Shown here: one piece after another, positions 1 through 6,592 of the stretch
Position numbering within the stretch: the first letter of the stretch is position 1
How the letters are laid out: the number at the start of each line of letters is the position of its first letter
NCBI GenBank assembly: GCA_946885815.1
Contig: CAMPHE010000049.1
Span: 1-9,649 of the forward strand
Reading direction: 5' to 3'
From: an uncultured Arenimonas sp.
GTDB taxonomy: Bacteria; Pseudomonadota; Gammaproteobacteria; Xanthomonadales; Xanthomonadaceae
Length of the DNA stretch: 9,649 nucleotides
Notes under the pieces: generated by a model
What the model saw: the letters and a program-made list of their open reading frames with translations, nothing else
Told to the model about the DNA's origin: nothing
Databases searched by the model: none
Program-made: the position numbers and the translations under genes

Positions 1-197
1 GCGGCGACGACTACGAACTGTGCTTCACCGCGCCCCCTCACGCCGCGCTGGCGATCGAGCAGGCGCTGGCGGGCTTCGACACCGGCGCGACGGTAATCGG
101 CCACGTCGTCGCCGGCCACGGCATCGTCTGCACCACGCCCGACGGCGACGCCTACGCGCCCCCGGCCACGGGCTACGATCACTTCCATGGCCAGTGA
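1..197 (+). CDS. thiL: Thiamine-monophosphate kinase ThiL, C-terminal fragment
   Basis: This is the 3' end of a gene that begins left of the window; the reading frame starts at base 3 and stops at TGA 195-197, leaving 64 residues. ThiL phosphorylates thiamine monophosphate to thiamine diphosphate in the cytoplasm, the last step of cofactor synthesis. The fragment opens with GDDYELCFTAP, which matches the conserved G-(E/D)-DYEL-FT stretch of the ThiL C-terminal domain. It ends in GYDHFHGQ, and a GYDHF-like ending is typical of proteobacterial ThiL. The next gene is pgpA on the same strand; thiL-pgpA is a common proteobacterial order and supports the call. The catalytic N-terminal part lies outside the window, so activity cannot be judged. 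Confidence 0.88.
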   Translation, partial: GDDYELCFTAPPHAALAIEQALAGFDTGATVIGHVVAGHGIVCTTPDGDAYAPPATGYDHFHGQ

Positions 198-202
198 ATG
201 GC

Positions 203-301
203 GAAGCGTCGACGCGGATCACGCGGATCAACGCGGATAGAGCAGAATTCTTCCTGAAACGCCTTATCCGCGTCCATCCGCGTAATCCGCGTCAAGGCTT
301 C
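203..301. repeat. Inverted repeat element 1 (three phased half-sites per arm)
   Basis: Arms at 203-239 and 265-301 are reverse complements at 32 of 37 positions, around a 25-nt centre. The left arm holds three copies of ACGCGGAT at 212, 221 and 231. The right arm holds three copies of ATCCGCGT at 266, 276 and 285. Spacing is 9 then 10 nt on the left and 10 then 9 on the right, so the layout is mirror-symmetric. The short linkers between half-sites do not pair, while every half-site does. It sits in the thiL-pgpA gap and could form a long RNA hairpin or DNA cruciform, or act as an array of protein sites. There is no U-tract, so it does not look like an intrinsic terminator. It shares its plan with the element at 6505-6578. 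Confidence 0.85.
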
Positions 302-328
302 GCTCTGCTCCCGTCCTGAGGTCTGTTG

Positions 329-826
329 ATGGCGAAGTTGCCCGAAGGTTCGCGGCGCGCGTTGATGAAGCATCCGCTCGGGTGGGTGGCGGCCGGGTTC
401 GGCGCGGGGTTTTCGCCGAAGGCGCCGGGGACCGTCGGCAGCGCGGTCGCGCTGCTGCCGTGGTGGCTGTGGCTGCAGCACCTGCCGTGGCCGACGTATG
501 TCGGCGTGCTGGTCGCGACGTTCGCGCTCGGGTGCTGGGCCGCGGACTGGGTGATCTCGCGCACCGGCGTCGACGACCCGGGCGTGGTGGTCTGGGACGA
601 GTACGTCGGCATGTGGATCGCGCTGTTCTTCGCGCCGGCCGGATGGGAATGGATGCTGGCGGCGTTCGCCGCGTTCCGCGTGTTCGACATCTGGAAGCCG
701 TGGCCGGTGCGCTGGGCGGATCGCGAGCTGCACGGCGGGTTCGGGGCGATGCTCGACGATGCGCTGGCCGGCGTCTATGCGCTCGGCGTCGTGCAGCTCG
801 TACTGGCGCTGGCGGCGCGGACCTGA
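329..826 (+). CDS. pgpA: Phosphatidylglycerophosphatase A
   Basis: PgpA is an inner-membrane phosphatase that converts phosphatidylglycerophosphate to phosphatidylglycerol. The 165-residue protein is close to the length of E. coli PgpA. Visible family motifs are GFGAGFSPKAPGTVGS (residues 23-38), VVWDEYVGMW (87-96) and the block at 117-150 with FRVFDIWKPWP, RWADRELHGG and MLDDALAG. The acidic residues in these blocks match the conserved ones of the family. Hydrophobic segments lie around 39-50, 57-72, 96-116 and 144-163. ATG 329 is chosen because TGAGG at 317-321 lies 7 nt upstream; a TTG at 326 adds one residue, and ATG 365 would give a shorter start just before the first motif. It follows thiL by 131 nt on the same strand and probably shares its transcript, with inverted repeat element 1 lying between. 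Confidence 0.95.
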   Translation: MAKLPEGSRRALMKHPLGWVAAGFGAGFSPKAPGTVGSAVALLPWWLWLQHLPWPTYVGVLVATFALGCWAADWVISRTGVDDPGVVVWDEYVGMWIALFFAPAGWEWMLAAFAAFRVFDIWKPWPVRWADRELHGGFGAMLDDALAGVYALGVVQLVLALAART

Positions 827-851
827 CGAAGGGGCGATGACCCCGAAAGAT

Positions 852-871
852 CCGCCGCCTGTGGCGGGCGG
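852..871 (+). terminator. GC hairpin after pgpA, possible terminator without U-tract
   Basis: Bases 852-859 pair with 863-871 around a TGT loop, with one bulged G at 868, giving an eight-pair stem made only of G-C pairs. It begins 26 nt after the pgpA stop codon, a suitable place for transcription to end. No run of T follows, so it would be an atypical intrinsic terminator, or it may only stabilise the 3' end of the mRNA. Confidence 0.3.
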
Positions 872-1146
872 GCGAATCCACCGCTGCGCAGGCGCCCGGC
901 GACCAGCCCCGGGATCGCGGACGTCGCTGACGACGCCGGGGTCGGCGAATCGCTCACCGGGACTTCGGAAATCGTCCCGTCGTCCTGTCATCGGATTCCC
1001 GCATCTGCTGTCGCACACGTCGGCCCGCCGCATGGCACCGCCTTCTCAGCGGTCGATCGGCGCCTCGGCGTAGCGGTGAGCGCGCCGGCCATCGCGCTGG
1101 ACGAGGCCTTGCTTCCGACCCGGGTAGGACGGGTGTGATTGCGACG

Positions 1147-1174
1147 CCCGCGCTCCGCGGGTACAGCGAAGGAG
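1147..1174 (+). promoter_or_regulatory. Leader hairpin and ribosome binding site of the RHS gene
   Basis: CCCGCG (1147-1152) and CGCGGG (1156-1161) form a perfect six-pair stem with a three-base CTC loop. Seven nt further on is AAGGAG (1169-1174), a strong Shine-Dalgarno site 6 nt before ATG 1181. This site fixes the RHS start at 1181 rather than at the in-frame TTG at 1139, which would lie upstream of the hairpin. The stem is close enough to the ribosome binding site to affect translation, but it does not sequester it. Confidence 0.6.
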
Positions 1175-1180
1175 CGGGTG

Positions 1181-4100
1181 ATGCGCGAGCAGACGACGAT
1201 GGAAGTGGAGCGGGCCCTCCCGCGGTGCCTGGTACGGGTGCTCGTCCTGTTCGCGCTGATGTGTCCACTGACGGCGACGGCCTTCTGCGGACAGCCCGGT
1301 GAACCACCCTGCGAAGTGAGGGCCGTCGACGTCACCGGCACGACGGTAGGCAGATACGTCCCGTACATGCCGCTACGCGGGTTCCTGTACCTCAGGCTCG
1401 TCGGGGGCGCCTTCTCGCCGAACAGCGGGCAGATGGAAGCCGACTGGAACTCCCTGGTGGACCCCTGCTCACAGGCGAAGGGTACCAACCCGATCATTCC
1501 CGGTACCGGCAACAAAGTGGAACCGGAACTGGATTTCGCCGTGGCCGGCGAGGCAGGCCTCTACCTGCAACGGACGTACAACCACCACTGGAACGGAATA
1601 GGTCTTTTCGGAAAACATTGGCAAAGCAACTTCGACTACAAGCTCACCTGGGGCACGAGCGCCGTCAACGGCTGCTATCCGTTCCAGTCCGGCGCGAACT
1701 GCACCCTCGGCAACACGAACACCATCTGGGCGACACGGCCCGACGGGCGACGCGTCAAGTTCAACAGGAACCTGACGACGGGAGTCTTCTGGGAGGAAAA
1801 GCCCGGCGCGATCGCCAGGCTCGAGCGCAATGCGACGACCGGCCTTCTGACGCTGCACAACGAGGAAGGCGGTGTCGAAACCTACTCGCAGCACGGCTAC
1901 ATCCTGAAGGTGGCCAACCGGGCCGGCATCGCCTGGACCTTCAGCTACGATGGAAATGCCGTGACCAGGGTCACGCACTCGTCGGGCAAGACCGTCGAGT
2001 TCATCTGGACGGGAAACCAGCTCACTACGGTGAAGGACCCGGCAGGCAATGCGTATCGCTACACGTACTCGGCGGACGTGTTTGGAGCCGGCCTCCATCG
2101 GCTCGCTTCCACCAGTCGTCCCGGGCTTCCCGCGACGGTGACGACCTACCACTACGAGCACGCTCCGGACAAAGGGGCTTTGACCGGAAAGAGCATCAAC
2201 GGCACCCGCCATTCGTGGTTCACCTACGACGCTGCCGGCTATGCGACCGGAAGCGAGCATGCCGACGGGCAGGACAAATACGTGTTCAGGTACACGCCGG
2301 GGGCGAACGGGCTGCTGACGGTTCTCGAAACCGGTCCGCGTGGCAAGCAGACCACCTATACGTACCGCGAAGGAAAGCTTCTCACGGTCACCGGTCACTC
2401 CAGCACGTACTGCGCGGCGAACTACGCCGAAACGGTCTACGACAGCAATGGCTACATGCACGTCGCCACCGACTTCAACGGCAACGCCACGGTTTTCAAT
2501 TACAACGCCAAGGGCCAGCTGCTCGACAAGGTGGAGGCCTACGGCAAGCCCGAGGCGCGGAAGACGACGTACACATGGGATGCGAACGAAAACAGGGTGG
2601 TGAGCGTCGTGGTGGGAGGCGTCACGTCCGGCTCGGACCTCTACCGGCTCGACTTCACGTATGCCCCCGATGGGCGGGTCGCTTCGGAACGGGCGACCAA
2701 CCTGTCAGCGATCGGTGTCCGGAACCAGAGCAGGGTGACGACCTATACCTACACCAAGCATCCGAACGGAATGCTCCATACCGTGGTGATCGACGGCCCT
2801 TCTCCGAACCTGATCTTCAACGACAAGGTTGTCCAGACATTCAGCAGTGCAGGTGACCTGGTCTCGACCAGGAACGACGCGCAGCATGCGACGACTTACG
2901 GCCTCTACAACGCGCTCGGATTGCCGGGGAGGATCACCGGCGCGAACGGCGACGTGATCGAGTACACCTACGACGAGCGTGGAAGGATCACCAATACGCG
3001 CAGCTACCCCGACGGTGTCGCGGCCGACACCCGCTTCACCTACGACGGATTCGGTTTCCGCGACACGGTGGCCGCCCCGGATGGCACGAAACTCGACTAC
3101 CACCATGTCTCCACGGGCCGGCTGGTCGCGATCAGCCAGCAGGAAGGGGCGTCCGACTACCCGCGAGCGACGCAACATTTCGAATTCGACGTCATGGGGA
3201 ATGTCGAGAAATTCACGGTCTCCCGTACCGCTTTGGAGCTTCAGACCGCTCCCTGCACGGTCCAGCCGGGTTGCTGGCCGGGTGGTGAACCGCCGCCGCC
3301 GCGCAAGGTGCCGGTGACGACACCGCGATTCATCGCACGTGCCGAATACGACGAGCTGGGAAGAATCCGGCAGAGACGCGGAAACTACGGCCAGCATGTG
3401 CGCTATACGTATGATGCCAATGGCAACGTCAGGACGGAGACCGACGCGCACGGTCACGTGACCACGCACTGGTACGACGCGCTCGACCGCGTCGTGCGCA
3501 CGAGACACGCGCCCGGCAACGAAACCCGCTTCGAGTACGATCTCGCGGGCCTGGTCACCAAGGTCACGGATCCGCGCGGGGCGATCACGACCTATGCCTA
3601 CGATGGCTTCGGTCAACTCTGGATGCAGGTGAGCCCCGACTCGGGCACGACGACCTACGCGTACACCCCCGACGGCCTGATCAGCCAGATGACGCGCAAC
3701 GACGGCGTCGAGACGCACTATGGGCATGACGACCTCGGTCGGCTGCGTAGCGCGACCTCATCGGGACGCAGCAAGCGGTACTTCTACGATGCGTGCACCC
3801 ACGGCAAGGGACGGATCTGTTCGGTCGTCGATGACGACGGCGGCGTCGTGTCCTTCGCCTACGACCCCTACGGGAATCTGGCTTCGCGGCAGGACCGGAT
3901 CAAGGTCGGAGCATCGCTCACGAACGACTGGACGCACTACACCCACGACAATCGCGGGCGTCTCCAGTCGATCACGTATCCCGACGGCACGATCGCGACC
4001 TACGGATATGCATTCGGCCGCAACCGCTCGATGACCGTGAGCTCGGGCGGGGTGGTCAGGACCGTCGCGACCGTACTTGCACACGAGCCGTTCGGCCCGG

Positions 4101-5419
4101 TTTCCAGCTGGACCTTCGGCAATGGCGTAGTTCGGAACGCGACACGCGATCTGGACTGGAGAACTTCGACGCTGACTGCGGCAGCCGGCGCGACACCGAT
4201 CCAGTCGCTCGCGTTCACGTACAGCGCCACCGACGACATCATCGGCCTCGGGAACGGCGTCAACGCCGCGATGACGCAGACGTTCGGATACGACGAGAGG
4301 AATCGGCTCAGCAGCGTCGCGGCGTCGGCCGCGTCCCAGGCCTGGACGTACGACGAGAACGGCAATCGCCAGTCCCACACCTGGGGTGGAAACGTCGACA
4401 CCTATGTCACCGCAGCGTCCAGCAATCGATTGAGCGCGATCTCCGGCCCCCGGCCCCGCGCGGTGTCCACCAATGCGAACGGGCAGATCACCACCAATGG
4501 CGGGGCCACCTACGGCTTCGATCCATTCAACCAGCTGGAGACCGTAGTCAAGCCGGGAAGCCTGACGACCTTCGCGATCAACGCGCTCGGCCAGCGGTCC
4601 AGCAAGTCGAGCGGTGCGACGACGACGCGTTTCGTCCATGCGGGCCAGAATCAACTGATGGCCGAGAACAACGGTACCGCCTGGTCGAACTATCTCTGGT
4701 TCAACGGAGAGCTGGTCGGCCTGGTCCGCGGCGGTCAGCTCTACTTCATCCACAACGATCATCTGGGTCGACCGGAGGCCGTCACGAACGGTGCGAAAGC
4801 CGTGGTCTGGCGTGCCGACAACCACGCCTTCGACCGCAAGGTGACGCTGGACGCCATCGGTGGGCTGAATCTCGGCTTCCCCGGGCAGTACCATGACGTC
4901 GAGACCGGGCTCTGGCAGAACGGATTCCGCAACTACGACGCCAGCCTGGGGCGATATGTGGAAACCGATCCCATCGGGCTTGCAGGCGGGCTGAACACGT
5001 ACGCCTACGTCGCGAACAATCCCGTCGTCGGGGTGGATCCGTTGGGACTTGAAACGCTACGGTGCGCTCGGGAACTCGGCAACAGCGCCGGGGCGCCGAT
5101 GTCGCCGGCGGGAAACCCGCTTCGGCACGACTTCCTGATCTCGGACGGCAAGGTCTACAGCTTTCAGATGGGCTCGAACGCGATAGCGAGCCAGGGTCGC
5201 ATCGACGATGGCGAGAAAGGGAACGAGAAATGCGAGTCGATCTCGACGGACCCGGAGTTCGACAAGGCCGTGGCACAGGCGGTCAAGGAAATCGGGGCGC
5301 CCCGATACAACGTGGCGGCCTATCCTGGAACGCTCGGCTACGCGACAGGCTTCCGGAACTGTCAATCGTGGGCGACGAACGTGCTGGCGCGGGCACGCGA
5401 GATCCACGGCGGGAAATAA
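1181..5419 (+). CDS. Secreted RHS/YD-repeat protein with toxin-like C-terminal tip
   Basis: This 1412-residue protein belongs to the RHS/YD-repeat polymorphic toxin group, in which a hollow beta-shell encloses a variable C-terminal effector. The N-terminus has arginines followed by a hydrophobic stretch [15 protein letters not shown], which looks like a Sec signal peptide cleaved before FCGQ near residue 40. Residues from about 103 ([14 protein letters not shown], then LQRTYNHHW and [11 protein letters not shown]) match a DUF6531-like module. Many YD repeats follow, such as [19 protein letters not shown] and [12 protein letters not shown], interrupted near 691-707 by a Cys/Pro-rich insert. 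The RHS core runs from about 1174 to 1290 and includes [11 protein letters not shown] (1188-1198), [19 protein letters not shown] and the final DPLGL. DPIGL and DPLGL are 18 residues apart, as in the self-cleavage motif described for RHS toxins. The tip 1291-1412 is described separately. No PAAR, VgrG or other type VI secretion gene is present, so export through Sec is more likely. GC is about 60-63% in lines counted, below the flanking genes, which suggests transfer. Confidence 0.93.
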   Translation: MREQTTMEVERALPRCLVRVLVLFALMCPLTATAFCGQPGEPPCEVRAVDVTGTTVGRYVPYMPLRGFLYLRLVGGAFSPNSGQMEADWNSLVDPCSQAKGTNPIIPGTGNKVEPELDFAVAGEAGLYLQRTYNHHWNGIGLFGKHWQSNFDYKLTWGTSAVNGCYPFQSGANCTLGNTNTIWATRPDGRRVKFNRNLTTGVFWEEKPGAIARLERNATTGLLTLHNEEGGVETYSQHGYILKVANRAGIAWTFSYDGNAVTRVTHSSGKTVEFIWTGNQLTTVKDPAGNAYRYTYSADVFGAGLHRLASTSRPGLPATVTTYHYEHAPDKGALTGKSINGTRHSWFTYDAAGYATGSEHADGQDKYVFRYTPGANGLLTVLETGPRGKQTTYTYREGKLLTVTGHSSTYCAANYAETVYDSNGYMHVATDFNGNATVFNYNAKGQLLDKVEAYGKPEARKTTYTWDANENRVVSVVVGGVTSGSDLYRLDFTYAPDGRVASERATNLSAIGVRNQSRVTTYTYTKHPNGMLHTVVIDGPSPNLIFNDKVVQTFSSAGDLVSTRNDAQHATTYGLYNALGLPGRITGANGDVIEYTYDERGRITNTRSYPDGVAADTRFTYDGFGFRDTVAAPDGTKLDYHHVSTGRLVAISQQEGASDYPRATQHFEFDVMGNVEKFTVSRTALELQTAPCTVQPGCWPGGEPPPPRKVPVTTPRFIARAEYDELGRIRQRRGNYGQHVRYTYDANGNVRTETDAHGHVTTHWYDALDRVVRTRHAPGNETRFEYDLAGLVTKVTDPRGAITTYAYDGFGQLWMQVSPDSGTTTYAYTPDGLISQMTRNDGVETHYGHDDLGRLRSATSSGRSKRYFYDACTHGKGRICSVVDDDGGVVSFAYDPYGNLASRQDRIKVGASLTNDWTHYTHDNRGRLQSITYPDGTIATYGYAFGRNRSMTVSSGGVVRTVATVLAHEPFGPVSSWTFGNGVVRNATRDLDWRTSTLTAAAGATPIQSLAFTYSATDDIIGLGNGVNAAMTQTFGYDERNRLSSVAASAASQAWTYDENGNRQSHTWGGNVDTYVTAASSNRLSAISGPRPRAVSTNANGQITTNGGATYGFDPFNQLETVVKPGSLTTFAINALGQRSSKSSGATTTRFVHAGQNQLMAENNGTAWSNYLWFNGELVGLVRGGQLYFIHNDHLGRPEAVTNGAKAVVWRADNHAFDRKVTLDAIGGLNLGFPGQYHDVETGLWQNGFRNYDASLGRYVETDPIGLAGGLNTYAYVANNPVVGVDPLGLETLRCARELGNSAGAPMSPAGNPLRHDFLISDGKVYSFQMGSNAIASQGRIDDGEKGNEKCESISTDPEFDKAVAQAVKEIGAPRYNVAAYPGTLGYATGFRNCQSWATNVLARAREIHGGK
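5051..5416 (+). other. RHS C-terminal tip: putative permuted papain-like toxin domain
   Basis: The 122 residues after DPLGL (1291-1412) form the variable tip, the part that carries toxicity in RHS toxins. The segment [14 protein letters not shown] places a histidine at 1316 before a short strand. A charged stretch with [12 protein letters not shown] and an alpha-helical [18 protein letters not shown] follow. Near the end [15 protein letters not shown] places a cysteine at 1394 and a tryptophan at 1396 at the start of a helix. A histidine early and an NC motif at the start of a late helix is the order seen in circularly permuted NlpC/P60, YiiX and LRAT-type enzymes, so a peptidase, amidase or acyltransferase is plausible. 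This is inference from motif order only. It could instead be a non-enzymatic end; no toxin activity is shown by the sequence. Confidence 0.5.
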
Positions 5420-5424
5420 TCAAC

Positions 5425-5430
5425 GGAGGA
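5425..5430 (+). promoter_or_regulatory. Strong ribosome binding site of the small downstream gene
   Basis: GGAGGA lies 4 nt before ATG 5435 and only 5 nt after the RHS stop codon. A strong dedicated site supports translation of the small gene from the same transcript as the RHS protein. A second ATG at 5430 is out of frame and overlaps the site, so it is not used here. Confidence 0.7.
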
Positions 5431-5434
5431 TGCC

Positions 5435-5860
5435 ATGTGGGAATTCATTCAAGGCTTGCTGTTCGCCAATGTTTTCATGATCGCCGGTCCGGGAGACTTC
5501 GCCCCCGGCAACCATCGGCTCGAGTTGAAGGAGCCGATCTCGGCGATCAGTGAAACCGCGTCGTTTCGTCTGGACATCACGAACATGGTTCCCGAGGACG
5601 CCCGAACACTGGAGAAGTCGCGGGCCTGGATCAGGAGCACGTTTCCCGACCACTCCGTTCGGGCCACTTTGCACTCCGCGGATGGAGCCGAGGTCAACCT
5701 TGCTTTCGACGGCGCCACATCCTGGAATACTGCGAGCATCCAGCTGATCATCCGGGCTCCCGAAGGGGTGCCGAAAGGCGTTTCCTATTCATCGGCGTCG
5801 CTTTCGACGGATTTGCAGCTGCGACAGGTCACGGTGTCGTGGGCGAACTACAAGCCGTGA
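5435..5860 (+). CDS. Unrecognised 141-residue protein, candidate immunity protein for the RHS tip
   Basis: I do not recognise this protein family. It starts 15 nt after the RHS stop codon with its own GGAGGA site, so the two genes almost certainly share a transcript. The first 18 or so residues (WEFIQGLLFANVFMIAGP) are hydrophobic and could be a membrane segment or an uncleaved export signal, although the usual positive charges before it are missing. The rest alternates polar and hydrophobic residues (HRLELKEPIS, SFRLDITN, SVRATLHSADG, SIQLIIRAP, LQLRQVTVSWANY), suggesting a mostly beta fold. There are no cysteines. In polymorphic toxin loci the gene directly after the tip usually encodes the immunity protein, which is the sole basis for that role here. 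Its GC, near 60-63%, resembles the RHS gene and not the flanks. Its last 13 bases overlap the end of the convergent glycosylase gene. Confidence 0.8.
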   Translation: MWEFIQGLLFANVFMIAGPGDFAPGNHRLELKEPISAISETASFRLDITNMVPEDARTLEKSRAWIRSTFPDHSVRATLHSADGAEVNLAFDGATSWNTASIQLIIRAPEGVPKGVSYSSASLSTDLQLRQVTVSWANYKP

Positions 5861-6483
5861 TGACCGGGCGGTTTCGGCAGGGCAGGGGTCGCCGCCGCGA
5901 TGTGCGCGGCCACCGCTGCCCGCATCGCCGGCACCACCTCGGCATCGAACCACGGGTTGTGCACGAACCAGCCGGTATTGCGCGGGCTCGGGTGCGGCAG
6001 CGGGAACACGGCCGGCGCGTACTCTCGCCATGCCCGAACGGTGTCGGTCAGCGTCTTCTTCCGCCGCTCGCCGAGGAAATGCGCCTGCGCGTAGGCGCCG
6101 ACCGCGAGCACCAGCTTCACGTCGGGCAGCATCGGCAGCAGGCGCGGGTGCCATGTCGCGCGGCATTCGGGACGCGGCGGGAGGTCGCCGCTCGCGCCGC
6201 GGCCCGGGTAGCAGAACCCCATCGGCACGATCGCGATGCGCGTGTCGTCGTAGAACGCCGCCTTGTCGATTCCCATCCAGCCGCGCAGCCGCACGCCGCT
6301 GGCGTCGTCCCACGGCACGCCGCTGCCGTGCACCAGCGTGCCCGGCGCCTGGCCGACGATCAGCAGCGTCGCCGTCGCGCTCGCCCGCAGCACCGGTCGC
6401 GGCCCGAGCGGCAGCGCCGCTTCGCACAACCGGCACGCGCGGATCTCGGTCAGCAGCGCATCGAGCGGCGCGACGGGCTTCAC
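5848..6483 (-). CDS. Fe-S uracil-DNA glycosylase family protein (family 4-like)
   Basis: Enzymes of this superfamily remove uracil from DNA to start base-excision repair in the cytoplasm. The 211-residue protein has the expected family 4 length. Four cysteines at 17, 20, 91 and 107 follow the CxxC ... C-x15-C pattern that binds a 4Fe-4S cluster in family 4 enzymes. Motif 1 reads VGQAPG (43-48), where classical family 4 has GEAPG. Motif 2 reads HPSPRN (164-169), with the histidine expected at the uracil pocket. GSGVPWDDASG and LRGWMGI lie between. The start is GTG 6483, the first start codon in the frame, preceded only by a weak purine-rich GGTGGCGG; translation strength may be low. It lies 109 nt downstream of the FAD dehydrogenase gene on the same strand, with inverted repeat element 2 in the gap. 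The exact substrate range is uncertain because the family includes members with other base preferences. Confidence 0.88.
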   Translation of the reverse strand: MKPVAPLDALLTEIRACRLCEAALPLGPRPVLRASATATLLIVGQAPGTLVHGSGVPWDDASGVRLRGWMGIDKAAFYDDTRIAIVPMGFCYPGRGASGDLPPRPECRATWHPRLLPMLPDVKLVLAVGAYAQAHFLGERRKKTLTDTVRAWREYAPAVFPLPHPSPRNTGWFVHNPWFDAEVVPAMRAAVAAHIAAATPALPKPPGHHGL

Positions 6484-6504
6484 GATCCGCCACCGGAGCG
6501 ATTT

Positions 6505-6578
6505 ACAACGGATAGAAGCCGATAGGAGCGGATCAGATCCGGAAGCCTTATCCGCTTTGATCGGCTTTGATCCGTTGT
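6505..6578. repeat. Inverted repeat element 2 (same plan as element 1)
   Basis: Arms at 6505-6533 and 6550-6578 are reverse complements at 24 of 29 positions, around a 16-nt centre. The left arm has three half-sites ending in GAT at 6513, 6523 and 6533 (CAACGGAT, AAGCCGAT, GAGCGGAT). The right arm mirrors them with ATC at 6550, 6560 and 6570 (ATCCGCTT, ATCGGCTT, ATCCGTTG). The steps are exactly 10 nt, and the two-base linkers do not pair by Watson-Crick rules. Both elements share GCCTTATCCGC at the centre/right-arm boundary, so they appear related. This one lies between the FAD dehydrogenase and glycosylase genes on the minus strand. No U-tract follows the stem in the direction of those genes. 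Confidence 0.85.
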
Positions 6579-6592
6579 TGAAAAACAGCCAC

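Larger units (their letters stand above)
827..1180. other. 354-nt stretch with no recognisable gene, leader of the RHS gene
   Basis: No open frame here has a plausible start, ribosome binding site and recognisable protein. The left part holds a GC hairpin just after pgpA (852-871). The right end holds a perfect six-pair GC hairpin (1147-1161) followed by the AAGGAG site of the RHS gene. A weak promoter-like pair, TTGCTT at 1109-1114 and TGTGAT 19 nt later, is too poor to call. The middle (about 890-1100) is GC-rich and unremarkable to my eye; it may be a decayed junction where the RHS block was inserted, but no repeat or attachment site is evident. Confidence 0.5.

Noticed and set aside
203..301. 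Repeated 8-mers considered as a CRISPR array
   Set aside because: The repeats are only 8 nt, the spacers one or two nt, and the two halves are inverted; none of this fits a CRISPR.
20..319. Plus-strand frame across the thiL end and the first inverted repeat
   Set aside because: Its second half (ITRINADRAE, IRVHPRNPR) is only a translation of the inverted repeat, and its first half is out of frame with the genuine ThiL end.
775..957. 60-codon minus-strand frame in the pgpA end and downstream gap
   Set aside because: There is no ribosome binding site or recognisable protein, and it overlaps the pgpA 3' end antisense.
179..1033. 284-codon minus-strand frame over pgpA
   Set aside because: It is antisense to pgpA, low complexity, and ends in a translation of the inverted repeat.
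1139..1180. Upstream TTG start for the RHS protein
   Set aside because: It would add 14 residues ([14 protein letters not shown]) ahead of the signal peptide, read through the hairpin, and ignore the strong AAGGAG before ATG 1181.
2705..4894. Long minus-strand frames across the RHS gene (2705-3727 and 3758-4894)
   Set aside because: They mirror the repeated YD codons of the RHS gene and show no start context or recognisable protein.
6505..6578. Inverted repeat considered as an intrinsic terminator for the FAD gene
   Set aside because: No U-tract follows the stem on the minus strand, and the stem is broken by unpaired linkers at each 10-nt step.
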